Positions 9,677 through 19,480 of a stretch of DNA of 64,000 nucleotides are shown piece by piece. Source of the DNA: AC-32 sp963715575 (lineage in GTDB: Bacteria; Actinomycetota; Thermoleophilia; Gaiellales; Gaiellaceae); NCBI GenBank assembly GCA_963715575.1, contig OY970250.1, positions 1,116,001 to 1,180,000 on the forward strand. Direction: 5' to 3'. Made by a program: the position numbers and the translations under genes. The notes under the pieces are model-generated. The model was not told the DNA's origin. It made no database searches and worked only from the letters and a program-made list of their open reading frames with translations. Positions within the stretch are counted from its first letter, which is position 1. Each line of letters begins with the position of its first letter.

Positions 9677-11859
9677 GCGCGCCGGAGCTCGTCACCGTCA
9701 CGATCGACGGGCGCGAAGTGCAGGTGCCGAAGGGCCTCGGGCTCGTCGAGGCGGCGCTCAGCGCGGGGATCGAGATCCCGGTCTTCTGCTACGAGCCGCG
9801 GCTCGGGCCGCCGGTCGGAGCCTGCCGCATGTGCCTCGTCGAGCTCGAGGGCGTGCCGAAGCTCCAGGCCGGCTGCACGCTGACCGCGGCCGACGGGATG
9901 AAGGTGCGCACCGCGCAGACCTCGGCCAAGGCCGCCGACGGCCAGGATGCGACGCTCGAGTTCATCCTCGTCAACCACCCGCTCGACTGCCCGGTCTGCG
10001 ACAAGGGCGGCGAGTGCCCGCTGCAGGACCTGACCTTCCGCTGGGGCCCGGGCAACACGCGGATGGAGTTCGACAAGCGGACGCTCGAGAAGCCGATCCC
10101 GGTCTCGCCGACGATCGCGCTCGACCGCGAGCGCTGCATCCTCTGCTACCGCTGCACGCGCTTCTCCGAGGGCGTCGCCGAGGACAACCAGCTCGTCGCC
10201 CGGAACCGCGGTGCCTCGTCCGTGATCGCCACTTTCGAAGACCAGCCCTACCGGGCGCCGTTCTCCGGCAACGTGATCGAGCTCTGCCCGGTCGGCGCGC
10301 TGACCTCGACGCAGTACCGCTTCGAGGCGCGGCCGTGGGAGATCCAGAACGTGCCGACCGTCTGCGGCCTCTGCCCGGTCGGCTGCAACGTCGCCGCGAC
10401 GACCCGCGAAGGCAAGGTCAAGCGCATGCTCTCGCGCAACCACCCCGAGGTGGACGAGGGCTGGCTCTGCGACAAGGGCCGCTTCGCCTTCACGCACCTC
10501 CAGGCGGCCGACCGGATCACCGACCCGCTGCGGCGGCGGAGCAGGAGCGGGCTCGAGGAGATCTCCTGGGACGACGCGCTCGACGAGGCCGAGCGGCTGC
10601 TGCGCGAGTCCGACGGGCGGATCGTGACCGCGCTCTCCGGCTCGGAGACGGTCGAGCAGGCCTACGCGCTCGGCCGGCTGCTCCGCGGCGGGCTCGGCGC
10701 GCACACGGCCCTGATGCCGGAGGAGACGAGCCTCGCGCTCGATGCCTTCCGGCTGCCGCTGTCGGCGATCCGCGACGCGGAGCTCGTGGTCGTCCTCGGC
10801 GACGAGCCGGTCGCCGAGCGCGCGCCGGTGGTCGAGCTCTGGCTGAAGGCCGCCCGTCGCGCCGGAGCCGAGGTGCACTACGCGGGCGACGCGCACGAGA
10901 GCTGCAAGCGTCTCGCGGACCGGGACGACGAGCTCGGCGGCCGGCTGCGCGAGAGCGAGCGCGCGATCCTGATCTGGTCGGGCGAGGACGGCGCCGGCGG
11001 CGCGCACGTGGCGGCGCTGGCGCGCGAGCTCGGCTTCACGGGCCAGCCCGGCTCGGGCGCGTTCCACCTGCCGCGCACCGCGAACGGCCGCGGCGTGGCC
11101 GACGCCTGGGCCTGCTGCGACGACGCCGAGGGCGAGGCGCCCGAGCAGATCGGCCTGCTGATCGTCTCCGGCGACGAGGCCGCCGCCGACCCGAACGTCC
11201 GCGCGCTGGCCGAGCGCGCCGAGCGCGTGCTCGTGACCTCGATGTTCCAGAGCCTCGCCGCCGGCTGGGCCGACCTCGTCCTGCCCGGAACCAGCTACCT
11301 CGAGCGCGACGGCACGTACGTCAACCTCGAGGGCCGCCTGCAGCGGCTGCGCCGGAGCGTGATCCCGCCCGCGCCGGACGAGCTGGCCTGGATCTCGAAG
11401 CTGGCCGAGCGTTTCGACGTCGAGCTCCCGCCGTATGCCACCGCGGTCTTCACCGAGCTCTCGGAGCGGATCTACGACGGCCTGCCGTTCGGCGAGGTCG
11501 GCGAGCAGGCACAGCTGCGCACGCGCAGCGAGGCGCCCGCCGTGGAGCTGCCCGAGCCGCCTACCGCGCCGAAGGGCAAGGGCCTGCGTCTGATCCGCTA
11601 CAAGGCGCTCTTCTCCGGGCCCGCGGTCGAGCGTGTGCCGGAGCTGCAGTTCCAACGGCCGCTGCGCGAGGTCGAGCTCTCGGCCGAGGACGCAGCGCGC
11701 CGCAAGATCGCGAGCGGGGAAACCGTCCGCGTCTCGCACAACGGCACTTCGCTCGAGCTGCGGGCGCGGGTCAACGCGGCCCTGCGCGCGGGAGTCGTGC
11801 GCATCGCCGCCGAGCATGCCGGCGAGCTGGGCGGGACGGTCGAGGTGGAGGCGCGATGA
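9673..11859 (+). CDS. nuoG: NADH-quinone oxidoreductase subunit G
   Basis: The largest peripheral-arm subunit, a relay of Fe-S clusters with a molybdopterin-oxidoreductase-like but cofactor-free C terminus. Cluster motifs in order are: [2Fe-2S] N1b (FCYEPRLGPPVGACRMCLVE, near 35-54), N5 with histidine ligand (HPLDCPVCDKGGEC near 100), N4 (CILCYRC near 156 plus a late cysteine in ELCPVGA), and an extra N7-type site (CGLCPVGC near 232 with a cysteine at WLCDKGRF). N7 occurs only in some bacterial complexes. At 728 residues it is somewhat shorter than E. coli NuoG. GTG start in a GTGA overlap with nuoF; readings starting at 9367 extend into nuoF and are spurious. Confidence 0.96.
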
Positions 11860-12842
11860 CCGATCCGTGGTGGATCTCCTTCATCAAGGCGCTCCTGATC
11901 ATCAACCTGCTGCTGCTCACCTTCGCCTACATGACCTGGGTCGAGCGCAAGGTGCTCAGCCGCATGCAGCTTCGCTACGGGCCCAACCGCGCCGGCCCGT
12001 TCGGGCTGCTGCAGCCGATCGCCGACCTGGTCAAGCTGATCCGCAAGGAGGCCTTCTACCCCGAGAGCGCGGTCGACGTGCTCTACATCGGGGCGCCGGT
12101 GCTGTCGGCCTTCACCGCGCTCGCCGCATTCAGCGTGATCCCGTTCGGCCCGGGCTGGGAGATCGACGGCTACCAGGTGAGCGGCGTCGTGGCGCCGGTC
12201 TCGATCGGGCTGATCCTGCTCTTCGCGCTCAGCTCGCTCGGCATCTACGGCTTCATCATCGGCGGCTGGGCCTCCCACTCGAAGTTCTCGCTGCTCGGCT
12301 CGATGCGCACCTGCGCGCAGATGGTCTCGTACGAGGTCTCGCTGACCTTCGCCGTGCTCGGCGTGGTGATCATGGGCCAGTCGCTCTCGCTGCCGGCGAT
12401 CGTCGAGAAGCAGCACGAGACGATCTGGTTCGCAGCGCCGCAGCTGATCGGCCTGCTCGTCTTCTTCATCGCCGGCGTCGCCGAGACGAACCGCCCGCCG
12501 TTCGACCTGCCCGAGGCCGACACCGAGCTCGTCGCCGGCTACCACACCGAGTACAGCGGCATGCGCTTCGGCCTCTTCCAGATGGGCGAGTACGTGAACA
12601 TGATCACGCTCTCGGCACTGGCGGTGACGCTCTTCTTCGGCGGCTGGTACGGGCCCTGGGCGCCGCTCGGCCCGCTCTGGTTCCTGATCAAGCTGCTGCT
12701 CGTGATCTTCGTCTTCCTCTGGATCCGGGCGACCCTGCCGCGCCTGCGCTACGACCAGCTGATGCGCTTCGGCTGGAAGGTGCTCTTGCCGGTGGCGACG
12801 ATCAACGCGCTCGTGACGGCGGCCTGCGTGGTGGCGTTCTAG
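11856..12842 (+). CDS. nuoH: NADH-quinone oxidoreductase subunit H
   Basis: Membrane subunit forming the quinone channel and linking electron transfer to the proton pumps. Conserved blocks are ERKVLSRMQLRYGPNRAGPFGLLQPIAD (from residue 29) and AETNRPPFDLPEADTELVAGY (near 208), whose acidic residues lie at the quinone cavity; eight or so transmembrane helices are evident. Length is 328 residues. ATG start overlaps the nuoG stop (ATGA), and the gene abuts nuoI without a spacer. Confidence 0.97.
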   Translation: MTDPWWISFIKALLIINLLLLTFAYMTWVERKVLSRMQLRYGPNRAGPFGLLQPIADLVKLIRKEAFYPESAVDVLYIGAPVLSAFTALAAFSVIPFGPGWEIDGYQVSGVVAPVSIGLILLFALSSLGIYGFIIGGWASHSKFSLLGSMRTCAQMVSYEVSLTFAVLGVVIMGQSLSLPAIVEKQHETIWFAAPQLIGLLVFFIAGVAETNRPPFDLPEADTELVAGYHTEYSGMRFGLFQMGEYVNMITLSALAVTLFFGGWYGPWAPLGPLWFLIKLLLVIFVFLWIRATLPRLRYDQLMRFGWKVLLPVATINALVTAACVVAF

Positions 12843-13343
12843 ATGGCACCGGCTAATCCGCTCGACAGCGTCAAGGGCTTCGGCGTCACCTTCAAGCAGA
12901 TCTTCAAGAAGCCGATCACGCAGCAGTACCCGGAGTACAAGCGGCCGGTCTACCCCCGCTTCCGCGGCCGCCACCGGCTCCACGTGCACGAGAACGGGCT
13001 TGAGAAGTGCGTCGGCTGCTCGCTCTGTGCGGCGGCCTGCCCGGCCGACTGCATCCGCGTCGTGGCGGCCGAGAACACGCCCGACAACCGCGTCTCGCCC
13101 GGCGAGCGCTACGCGCGTATCTACGAGATCAACATGAGCCGCTGCATCTTCTGCGGCTACTGCGAGCTGGCCTGCCCGTTCGACGCGATCACGCTCGGCA
13201 ACGAGTTCGAGCTGTCCGAGTACTCGCGCGACGACCTGATCTACACGAAGGACATGCTGCTCGCGGAGCCGATCAAGCAGGTGCCGGTCGCCGACGCCGA
13301 GCTGTTCGACACGCCGATTCCCTACTACCGGGCCCACTCGTGA
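12843..13343 (+). CDS. nuoI: NADH-quinone oxidoreductase subunit I
   Basis: Ferredoxin-like subunit with two [4Fe-4S] clusters (N6a, N6b) that pass electrons toward N2. Both motifs are intact: CVGCSLCAAACP near residues 56-67 and CIFCGYCELACP near 101-112. It has 166 residues. ATG starts one base after the nuoH TAG with no gap. Confidence 0.97.
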   Translation: MAPANPLDSVKGFGVTFKQIFKKPITQQYPEYKRPVYPRFRGRHRLHVHENGLEKCVGCSLCAAACPADCIRVVAAENTPDNRVSPGERYARIYEINMSRCIFCGYCELACPFDAITLGNEFELSEYSRDDLIYTKDMLLAEPIKQVPVADAELFDTPIPYYRAHS

Positions 13344-13897
13344 TCCTCGCGTCGTTCTCGAACGTGCTCGTCTGGGCGATCTGGGTGGTGGCCGCGTTCG
13401 CCTGCCTCGGCAGCGGGGTCGCGGTGATCTCGTTCACGAACCCGTTCTACGCCTCGCTCTCGCTGATCGGGAACCTCGCCTCGCTGGCGGTGATGTACCT
13501 GCTGCTCTCGGCCGAGTTCGTGGCCGCCGCGCAGGTGCTCGTCTACGCGGGCGCGGTGATGGTGATGTTCCTGTTCGTCACCGCCTACCTGGGGAACCGG
13601 GCCGATGCGCCCTGGGCGGGCGCGCCCAGCTGGCAGACGCTCGGCGCGGTCGCGGCGTGCTCCGCGCTGTTCGTCGAGGTGATCGTGGTCGTCGGCCTCA
13701 AGACGAGCGGCCGGCTCTCGCACCAGGGTGCGATCGACTCCTCCTTCGGTCGGCCGCACGAGATCGGGCGGCTGTTCCTGACCGACCACCTGCTCGCCTT
13801 CGAGATCACCTCGATCGTGTTGCTGATCGCGGCCGTCGGCGGCGTGATCCTCGGCTCGCACTCGCGCGACGCGCCGATGAAAGGCGTGCAGCAGTGA
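13340..13897 (+). CDS. nuoJ: NADH-quinone oxidoreductase subunit J
   Basis: Hydrophobic membrane-arm subunit with five predicted helices over 185 residues. The family core is visible in LLLSAEFVAAAQVLVYAGAV (near residue 55), containing the conserved Glu and the pi-bulge region of helix 3, followed by VMFLFVTAYL. GTG start in a GTGA overlap with nuoI; its stop overlaps nuoK in the same way. Confidence 0.95.
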   Translation: MILASFSNVLVWAIWVVAAFACLGSGVAVISFTNPFYASLSLIGNLASLAVMYLLLSAEFVAAAQVLVYAGAVMVMFLFVTAYLGNRADAPWAGAPSWQTLGAVAACSALFVEVIVVVGLKTSGRLSHQGAIDSSFGRPHEIGRLFLTDHLLAFEITSIVLLIAAVGGVILGSHSRDAPMKGVQQ

Positions 13898-14202
13898 AGG
13901 GGCCGGATGTCGTCTGGTACCTCTGCGTCGCCGGGTTCCTGTTCTCGACCGGCGCACTGGGGGTGCTGATCCGGCGCAGCCCCCTGATCGTGCTGCTCTC
14001 GCTCGAGCTGATGCTGAACGGGGCGAACCTCGCCCTGATCGCCTTCTCGCGCCACTTCGCACAGGGTGACGGTCAGATCTTCGCGCTGACGGTGATGGCC
14101 GTCGCCGCCTCCGAGGTCGTCGTCGGCCTCGGCCTGATCGTCGCGATCGCGCGCCAGAAGCTCGACCTCGACGTCGACAAGCTCTCCACGCTGCGCGGAT
14201 GA
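13894..14202 (+). CDS. nuoK: NADH-quinone oxidoreductase subunit K
   Basis: Small three-helix membrane subunit (102 residues), homologous to MrpC antiporter subunits. The second helix holds the conserved glutamate (LLSLELMLNGANLALIAF, near residue 36) and the third helix a second one (VAASEVVVGLGLIVAI, near 72), both needed for proton transfer in studied complexes. GTG start, GTGA overlap with nuoJ. Confidence 0.96.
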   Translation: MKGPDVVWYLCVAGFLFSTGALGVLIRRSPLIVLLSLELMLNGANLALIAFSRHFAQGDGQIFALTVMAVAASEVVVGLGLIVAIARQKLDLDVDKLSTLRG

Positions 14203-16100
14203 TCGCTGCCGCCTGGATCTGCCTGCTCTCGCCGCTCGCGGCGACGCTGCTGATCACGCTCGGCTGGAACCGGCTCTCGCGCCGCGGCGCCGGCTACCTC
14301 GCGACCCTTTCGGTGGCCGTCTCGTTCGTGGCCGCGATCGTCGCCTTCGCGGGCCTGCTCGGAGACTCGCCCGGGGAGCGCTACCACCCCTCGACGCTCT
14401 GGAGCTGGCTGACCGCGGGCCAGCTCGACTTCGGCCTGCGCATCGTGGTCGACCCGCTCTCGACCTTCATGATGCTCGTGGTCTCCGGCGTCGGGATGCT
14501 GATCGTCCTCTACTCGATCGGCTACATGGACGGCGACGACGAGGAGCGGCGCTACTTCGCCTACATGGCGCTGTTCGTCTTCTCGATGCTGCTGCTCGTC
14601 CAGGCCGGGAACCTGCTGATCCTGCTCGTCGGCTGGGGCCTGGTCGGCCTCTCCTCGTACCTGCTGATCGGCTTCTGGCACGACCGGCCGAGCGCGGTCG
14701 CGGCCGCCAAGAAGGCGTTCGTGATGAACGCGATCGGCGACGCGACCTTCGCGCTCGCGCTCTTCCTGCTGATCCAGCGCACCGGCTCGCTCGACTTCGA
14801 GGTCGTCTTCACGCAGTCGATCGGCGGCAGCTGGGCGATCAACCTGATCGCCCTCGGCCTGCTCGGCGGCGCGGTCGCCAAGTCGGCCCAGCTGCCGCTG
14901 CACACGTGGCTTCCGGACGCGATGGAGGGCCCGACGCCGGTCAGCGCCCTGATCCACGCCGCGACGATGGTGACCGCGGGCGTCTACCTGATCGTCCGCA
15001 CCGGCTCGCTGTTCGAGCAGGCGCCGAAGGTGCTCGAGCTCTCGGCCGGGCTCGGCGCGATCACGCTCGTCATGGCCGGCCTCGTCGCGCTAGTGCAGGT
15101 GGACATCAAGCGCGTGATCGCCTACTCGACGATGTCGCAGATCGGCTACATGTTCCTCGCGGCCGGGCTCGGCGCCTACCCGAGCGCGATGTTCCACCTG
15201 ATGACGCACGCCTTCTTCAAGGCGCTGCTGTTCCTGGCTGCGGGCCTCGTCATCCACGCGCTCGCCGGGGAGCAGGACATGCGCAGGATGGGCGGCCTGC
15301 GACGGCTGCTGCCGTACACCTACGTGTGCTTCGCGATCGGTGCGCTCTCGCTCGCCGGGATACCACCGTTCTCGGGCTTCTTCTCGAAGGACCCGATCCT
15401 GGCGGCGGCGCTCGCGAGCGGCTGGTACGGCCAGCTGCTCTGGGTCGCAGGGATGCTCGGGGCCTTCCTGACCGGCCTCTACGCCTTCCGGATGCTGTTC
15501 ATCGTCTTCTGGGGCGAGCCGTCGGGGTTCGTGCGCGAGCACCTGATGACCGGGTCGCAGGAGCAGCACGGGCACTCGGGTGAAGGCCCGTTCTCGATGA
15601 TCTCGACCGTCGGCGTGCTTGCGGTGCTGAGCACGATCGCCGGCTTCCTGCAGTTCGCGGACGTCTGGACGCCGATCACCACGTGGCTCGACCCGGTCGC
15701 GCGGCCGCTGGTCGAGGCGAGCGGGACGCAGGAGGCGGTCTCTTCGATCCTCGCCGTCCTGCTCGGGGCCGGCGGGATCGCGGTCGCCTGGCTGCTCTAC
15801 GGCTCTCGCACCGCAACGGTGCCGCGGATCGCCTGGGCCCAGAACCTCCTCGAGCACAAACTCTACTTCGACGAGGCCTACGACTTCGCGTTCTACCGGC
15901 CTGCCGTCTTCCTGGCGAACGGCCTGGGCCGCTGGATCGAGCGACCGCTCGTTCTCGGCTCCCTGCGCGAGCTCGTGCAGGGTGTCGGCCTGCTCGGGCG
16001 CGACACGAGCCGCCTGCAGACAGGCCTCGTGCGGACGTACGTTCTCGCGATCGCCGCCAGCCTCGTCGTCCTGACCGTCGTCTTCGTGGCGGTGCGATGA
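14199..16100 (+). CDS. nuoL: NADH-quinone oxidoreductase subunit L
   Basis: The distal antiporter-like proton-pumping subunit of 633 residues. Visible motifs include the helix-5 glutamate region, LPLHTWLPDAMEGPTPVSALIHAATMVTAGVYL near residue 230 (broken-helix region with conserved Lys and His), and the long amphipathic lateral helix expected in the last 120 residues. ATG start overlaps nuoK (ATGA). Confidence 0.97.
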   Translation: MIAAAWICLLSPLAATLLITLGWNRLSRRGAGYLATLSVAVSFVAAIVAFAGLLGDSPGERYHPSTLWSWLTAGQLDFGLRIVVDPLSTFMMLVVSGVGMLIVLYSIGYMDGDDEERRYFAYMALFVFSMLLLVQAGNLLILLVGWGLVGLSSYLLIGFWHDRPSAVAAAKKAFVMNAIGDATFALALFLLIQRTGSLDFEVVFTQSIGGSWAINLIALGLLGGAVAKSAQLPLHTWLPDAMEGPTPVSALIHAATMVTAGVYLIVRTGSLFEQAPKVLELSAGLGAITLVMAGLVALVQVDIKRVIAYSTMSQIGYMFLAAGLGAYPSAMFHLMTHAFFKALLFLAAGLVIHALAGEQDMRRMGGLRRLLPYTYVCFAIGALSLAGIPPFSGFFSKDPILAAALASGWYGQLLWVAGMLGAFLTGLYAFRMLFIVFWGEPSGFVREHLMTGSQEQHGHSGEGPFSMISTVGVLAVLSTIAGFLQFADVWTPITTWLDPVARPLVEASGTQEAVSSILAVLLGAGGIAVAWLLYGSRTATVPRIAWAQNLLEHKLYFDEAYDFAFYRPAVFLANGLGRWIERPLVLGSLRELVQGVGLLGRDTSRLQTGLVRTYVLAIAASLVVLTVVFVAVR

Positions 16101-17536
16101 CGACCGCACTGATCTTCCTGCCGGTTGCCGGCGCGCTGCTGGTGATGATCCTGCCGCTGCGGCCGTTCGCGGTCGGCGCGACAGCGCTGCTCGTGGCGCT
16201 GGCCGAGATCGCGCTCTGGATCGACACCGTCGCGCGCTTCGACTTCGACAAGCCGGGCCTCCAGCTCGCGCAGCAGCACAGCTGGTTCAGCGACCTGAAC
16301 GTCTCGTACCACGTCGGCTTCTACGGCTTCTCGGTCTGGCTCGTCGGCCTGACCGCGGTCGTGCTCGCGGCAGCGATCGGCTACGCCTTCTGGGCCGGGC
16401 GTGAACGGCCACGGGCCTACTACGGCCTGATGCTGCTGCTGACCGGAGCGCTGGTCGGCGTGTTCGTCGCCCAGGACCTGCTGCTCTTCTACGTCTTCTG
16501 GGAGGCGATGCTCGTCCCGCTCTACTTCCTCGTCGGCGTCTGGGGCGGCGCGGGCCGGCTGCGCGCGACGCTCTTGTTCGTGATCTACACGATGGCGGGC
16601 TCGCTGCTGATGCTGGCCGCGATCATCGCCCTCGGGCTGACGCAGGGCACGTTCGATCTGGTCGCCTCGGGCACCAGCGGCAGCGACTGGATCTTCCTCG
16701 GCTTCGTCGCCGCGTTCGCGGTCAAGGCGCCGCTCTTCCCGTTCCACGCCTGGCTGCCCGAGGCCTACCGCGAGTCGTCACCGGAGGTGGCCGCGGTACT
16801 GAGCGGCGTGGTCTCGAAGGCGGCCGCGTTCGGCTTCCTGCGGATCGTGCTCGCGAAGTTCCCCGGGCCGGTGTCGGACTTCCGCACGCCGATCCTCGTG
16901 CTCGCCGCCTGCGGCCTGATCTACGGGTCGCTGCTCGCCTTCCGCGCGCCCGACCTGCGCGGCGTGATCGCCTACTCGAGCCTCGCGCAGATGGGCCTGA
17001 TCACGCTCGGCCTGTTCGCGGTCAACGGGCTCGGCCTGACAGGTGCGGTGCTGCAGATGGTCAACCACGGGTTGATCTCGGCCGCGCTCTTCCTGCTCGC
17101 GGGCGGGATCGAGCGGCGGGCGGCGACCGGCCAGCTGGCCGCTTTGGGCGGGATGGCGCGCGGCCGGCCCGCGCTCGCGACCGTACTGATGACGACCGGC
17201 GTGATCGCGCTCGCCGTGCCCGGCTCGGCCGCCTTCGCGGGCGAGTTCGAGATCCTGGCGGGCGTCTTCCAGACCGGCTGGGGCTACGCGGTCGCAGGCG
17301 CCGTCGCGATCGTGCTCGCGGCGATGTACATGCTGCGGCTGATCTCGGCCGTGCTGCACCAGTCGCCCGGGCCTGCGGTCACCGAGGCGGCGCTCGACCT
17401 GCGGCCCGCCGAGCTGAGCATCGTCGTCCCGTTGGTGGCGATCCTGCTCGTGCTGTCGGCCTGGCCGGCGGCGATCACCGACCGCTCCTTCGCAGGCTCG
17501 CAGGCCGTCAGCGAGCTCAGGCAGGCGCTGCCGTGA
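16097..17536 (+). CDS. nuoM: NADH-quinone oxidoreductase subunit M
   Basis: Second antiporter-like pumping subunit, 479 residues. The helix-5 segment FYVFWEAMLVPLYFLVGVWG (near residue 133) carries the conserved Glu. Near 215 the family motif KAPLFPFHAWLPEAYRESSP is present with its lysine, and VIAYSSLAQMG follows. ATG start overlaps nuoL (ATGA), and its stop overlaps nuoN (GTGA). Confidence 0.97.
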   Translation: MTTALIFLPVAGALLVMILPLRPFAVGATALLVALAEIALWIDTVARFDFDKPGLQLAQQHSWFSDLNVSYHVGFYGFSVWLVGLTAVVLAAAIGYAFWAGRERPRAYYGLMLLLTGALVGVFVAQDLLLFYVFWEAMLVPLYFLVGVWGGAGRLRATLLFVIYTMAGSLLMLAAIIALGLTQGTFDLVASGTSGSDWIFLGFVAAFAVKAPLFPFHAWLPEAYRESSPEVAAVLSGVVSKAAAFGFLRIVLAKFPGPVSDFRTPILVLAACGLIYGSLLAFRAPDLRGVIAYSSLAQMGLITLGLFAVNGLGLTGAVLQMVNHGLISAALFLLAGGIERRAATGQLAALGGMARGRPALATVLMTTGVIALAVPGSAAFAGEFEILAGVFQTGWGYAVAGAVAIVLAAMYMLRLISAVLHQSPGPAVTEAALDLRPAELSIVVPLVAILLVLSAWPAAITDRSFAGSQAVSELRQALP

Positions 17537-19023
17537 TCCTCGCGTCGCTGAGCACGCCGCCGATCGACTGGTTTGCGCTCGCGGCGCCGCTGTCGCTGCT
17601 CGCGGCCGGCGGGGTCAACCTGCTCTGCGCGGTCACCGTGCCGCGCGGCGACCGGCGCGTGGTCACCTCGATCGTCTGCGCGCTGGGCTTCGCAGGTGCC
17701 TTCGTCGCCGCGGCGCTGCTCTTCGCCGACAGCGCCAACGGCCACGGCGTGATCGCCGACGTGATCCAGCGCGACCGGCTCGGCGCGCTGACGACGATGA
17801 TCATCGCCGGCTCCGGGCTGCTCGCGGTCGGCACCTCGTTCGCGGAGCCGATGAGCGACGACCACATCGCCGAGTACTACGCGCTGCTGGCCTGGGCCGG
17901 CGCGGGCATGGCCTTCCTCAGCACGGCGAGCACGCTGATGACGCTGTTCCTCGGGCTCGAGTGGTTCTCGATCAGCCTCTACATCCTCTGCGCGATCGAC
18001 CGCGAGCTCGCCGGCTCGCTCGAGGCCGGGCTCAAGTACCTGATCGTCGGCGGCTTCGGCTCGGCGATGCTGCTCTTCGGCTCCGCCCTCGTCTACGGCG
18101 CGACCGGCAAGCTCGAGTTCCACGAGATCGCCCAGGTCGTCCAGCAGCAGGGGCTCAGCCACGACGCGCTGCTCGTCGCCGGGCTTTCCCTCATGATCGG
18201 CGGGCTCGGCTTCAAGGCCTCGGCCGCGCCGTTCCACATGTGGACACCCGACGTCTACGAAGGCGCGCCCACGCCCGTGACCGCGTTCATGTCGGCCGCG
18301 ACCAAGGCGGTGGCGCTCGTCGTGATGCTGCGCGTGCTGACGACCGCCTTCCCGCAGGAGGCGCACCTCTGGACGATCGCCGTCGCCGTGCTGGCCTGCG
18401 CCTCGCTCGCGGTCGGCAACCTGGCCGCGCTCGTGCAGACGGGCGTCAAGCGGATGCTCGCCTACTCGTCGATCTCGCACGCGGGCTTCATGCTGATCGC
18501 GATCGCCGCCAACAACGCGCTCGGCGGCCGCGCGCTCCTCTACTACCTGATCCCGTACTGCGCCATGTCGGTCGGCTCGTTCGCAGTCGTCGCCGCGCGC
18601 GAGCGTGAGCTGAACCGGCCGGTGACGCTCGAGAACCTGGCCGGCTTCGGCTGGGAGCGGCCCCTGCTCGGCGGGGCGATGACCGTCTTCATGCTCGGCT
18701 TCGCGGGCTTCCCGCTGACCGGCGGCTTCGTCGGCAAGTTCTATCTCTTCGCCGCCGCGTACGACCGCGGCTGGACCTGGCTCGTGATCGTCGGCGTGGC
18801 CGCGACGGCGGTCAGCCTCTACTACTACCTCGGCGTGATCCGGGCGATGTACTTCCGCCCCTCGGAAGAGCTGCAGCTGGCTCCGGTGGCGGGCGGCTCA
18901 CCGCCGCGGGAGCTCTTGCTCCAGACCGCGGTCACGGGCGCGATCGTCGTCACGGTCGGCTCGTTCTTCGCCGTCCAGCCGCTGATCGAGGCCGCGAAGC
19001 ACGCGACCGAGGCCCTCTTCTAG
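17533..19023 (+). CDS. nuoN: NADH-quinone oxidoreductase subunit N
   Basis: Third antiporter-like pumping subunit and last gene of the operon, 496 residues. Conserved parts include LFLGLEWFSISLYILCA (near 138, with the key Glu), GFKASAAPFHMWTPDVYEGAPTPVTAFMS (near 222) and RMLAYSSISHAGF (near 306). GTG start in a GTGA overlap. The stop codon TAG at 19021 is also the first part of the TAGACT box that probably drives the crcB riboswitch. Confidence 0.97.
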   Translation: MILASLSTPPIDWFALAAPLSLLAAGGVNLLCAVTVPRGDRRVVTSIVCALGFAGAFVAAALLFADSANGHGVIADVIQRDRLGALTTMIIAGSGLLAVGTSFAEPMSDDHIAEYYALLAWAGAGMAFLSTASTLMTLFLGLEWFSISLYILCAIDRELAGSLEAGLKYLIVGGFGSAMLLFGSALVYGATGKLEFHEIAQVVQQQGLSHDALLVAGLSLMIGGLGFKASAAPFHMWTPDVYEGAPTPVTAFMSAATKAVALVVMLRVLTTAFPQEAHLWTIAVAVLACASLAVGNLAALVQTGVKRMLAYSSISHAGFMLIAIAANNALGGRALLYYLIPYCAMSVGSFAVVAARERELNRPVTLENLAGFGWERPLLGGAMTVFMLGFAGFPLTGGFVGKFYLFAAAYDRGWTWLVIVGVAATAVSLYYYLGVIRAMYFRPSEELQLAPVAGGSPPRELLLQTAVTGAIVVTVGSFFAVQPLIEAAKHATEALF

Positions 19024-19026
19024 ACT
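19021..19026 (+). promoter_or_regulatory. -10 box (TAGACT) for the fluoride riboswitch-crcB transcript
   Basis: TAGACT overlaps the nuoN stop codon and ends 14 nt before the aptamer core, so transcription would begin just upstream of the riboswitch. Confidence 0.45.
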
Positions 19027-19037
19027 CCGCGCCGACA

Positions 19038-19100
19038 CCGGGCGATGGAGCCCGCCTTCAACCGCCGCGACGGCTGATGGCTCCTACTACGAAAGGAGCC
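19038..19100 (+). promoter_or_regulatory. Fluoride riboswitch (crcB motif) with an anti-Shine-Dalgarno hairpin
   Basis: The sequence has the hallmarks of the fluoride aptamer: GGCGATGGAGCCCGCC at 19041-19056, AACCGCC at 19060-19066 and GGCTGATGGCTCCTAC at 19072-19087. In the folded aptamer GGAGCC (19047-19052) pairs with GGCTCC (19079-19084). The same GGCTCCT can instead pair perfectly, over 7 bp, with AGGAGCC at 19094-19100, which is the crcB ribosome site. Fluoride binding would keep GGCTCC in the aptamer and free the ribosome site: an on-switch acting on translation. The match to the motif is seen directly; the switching model is inferred. Confidence 0.93.
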
Positions 19101-19105
19101 TCGCC

Positions 19106-19480
19106 ATGCTGCTCGCCATCGCCGTTGCCCTGGGAGGGGCCGCCGGAGCACTCGCGCGTTACGGCCTCGACCGCCTGATCGAGCACCACGTCGTGACCGT
19201 CTTCCCGTGGAGCACGCTCACGATCAACGTCACCGGCTGCTTCCTCGCCGGGCTCGCGGTCGCCGCGCTCGTCGACCGGCACGACCTGCCGGCCTGGGTC
19301 CGCACCGGCGTCGTCGTCGGCTTCCTCGGCGCGTACACGACCTTCTCCACCTTCGCGCAGGAATCGCGCGACCTGTTCGTCGGCGGCCATGTCTCGCTGG
19401 GGCTCGTGAACGCGTCGGCGAGCGTCGTCGTGGGCATCCTCGCCGTCGCCGCCGGCAGCGGGGTCGGGCGGATGCTTTAG
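19106..19480 (+). CDS. crcB: Fluoride ion transporter CrcB/Fluc
   Basis: Small four-helix membrane protein that exports fluoride as a dual-topology dimer. Family motifs are GGAAGALARY near residue 10, the Asn-containing TINVTGCFLAGL near 38, and GFLGAYTTFSTFAQE near 72, whose phenylalanines and central Gly-Xaa-Xaa-Thr segment line the fluoride path and sodium site. Length of 124 residues is typical. The ribosome site AGGAG 7 nt before the ATG is part of the fluoride-responsive leader. The stop overlaps a convergent gene by 4 bp. Confidence 0.97.
   Translation: MLLAIAVALGGAAGALARYGLDRLIEHHVVTVFPWSTLTINVTGCFLAGLAVAALVDRHDLPAWVRTGVVVGFLGAYTTFSTFAQESRDLFVGGHVSLGLVNASASVVVGILAVAAGSGVGRML

Noticed and set aside
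9831..11855. Long frame continuous with nuoH in the same reading frame
   Set aside because: Only the part from 11856 matches NuoH; upstream translation is a shadow of nuoG.
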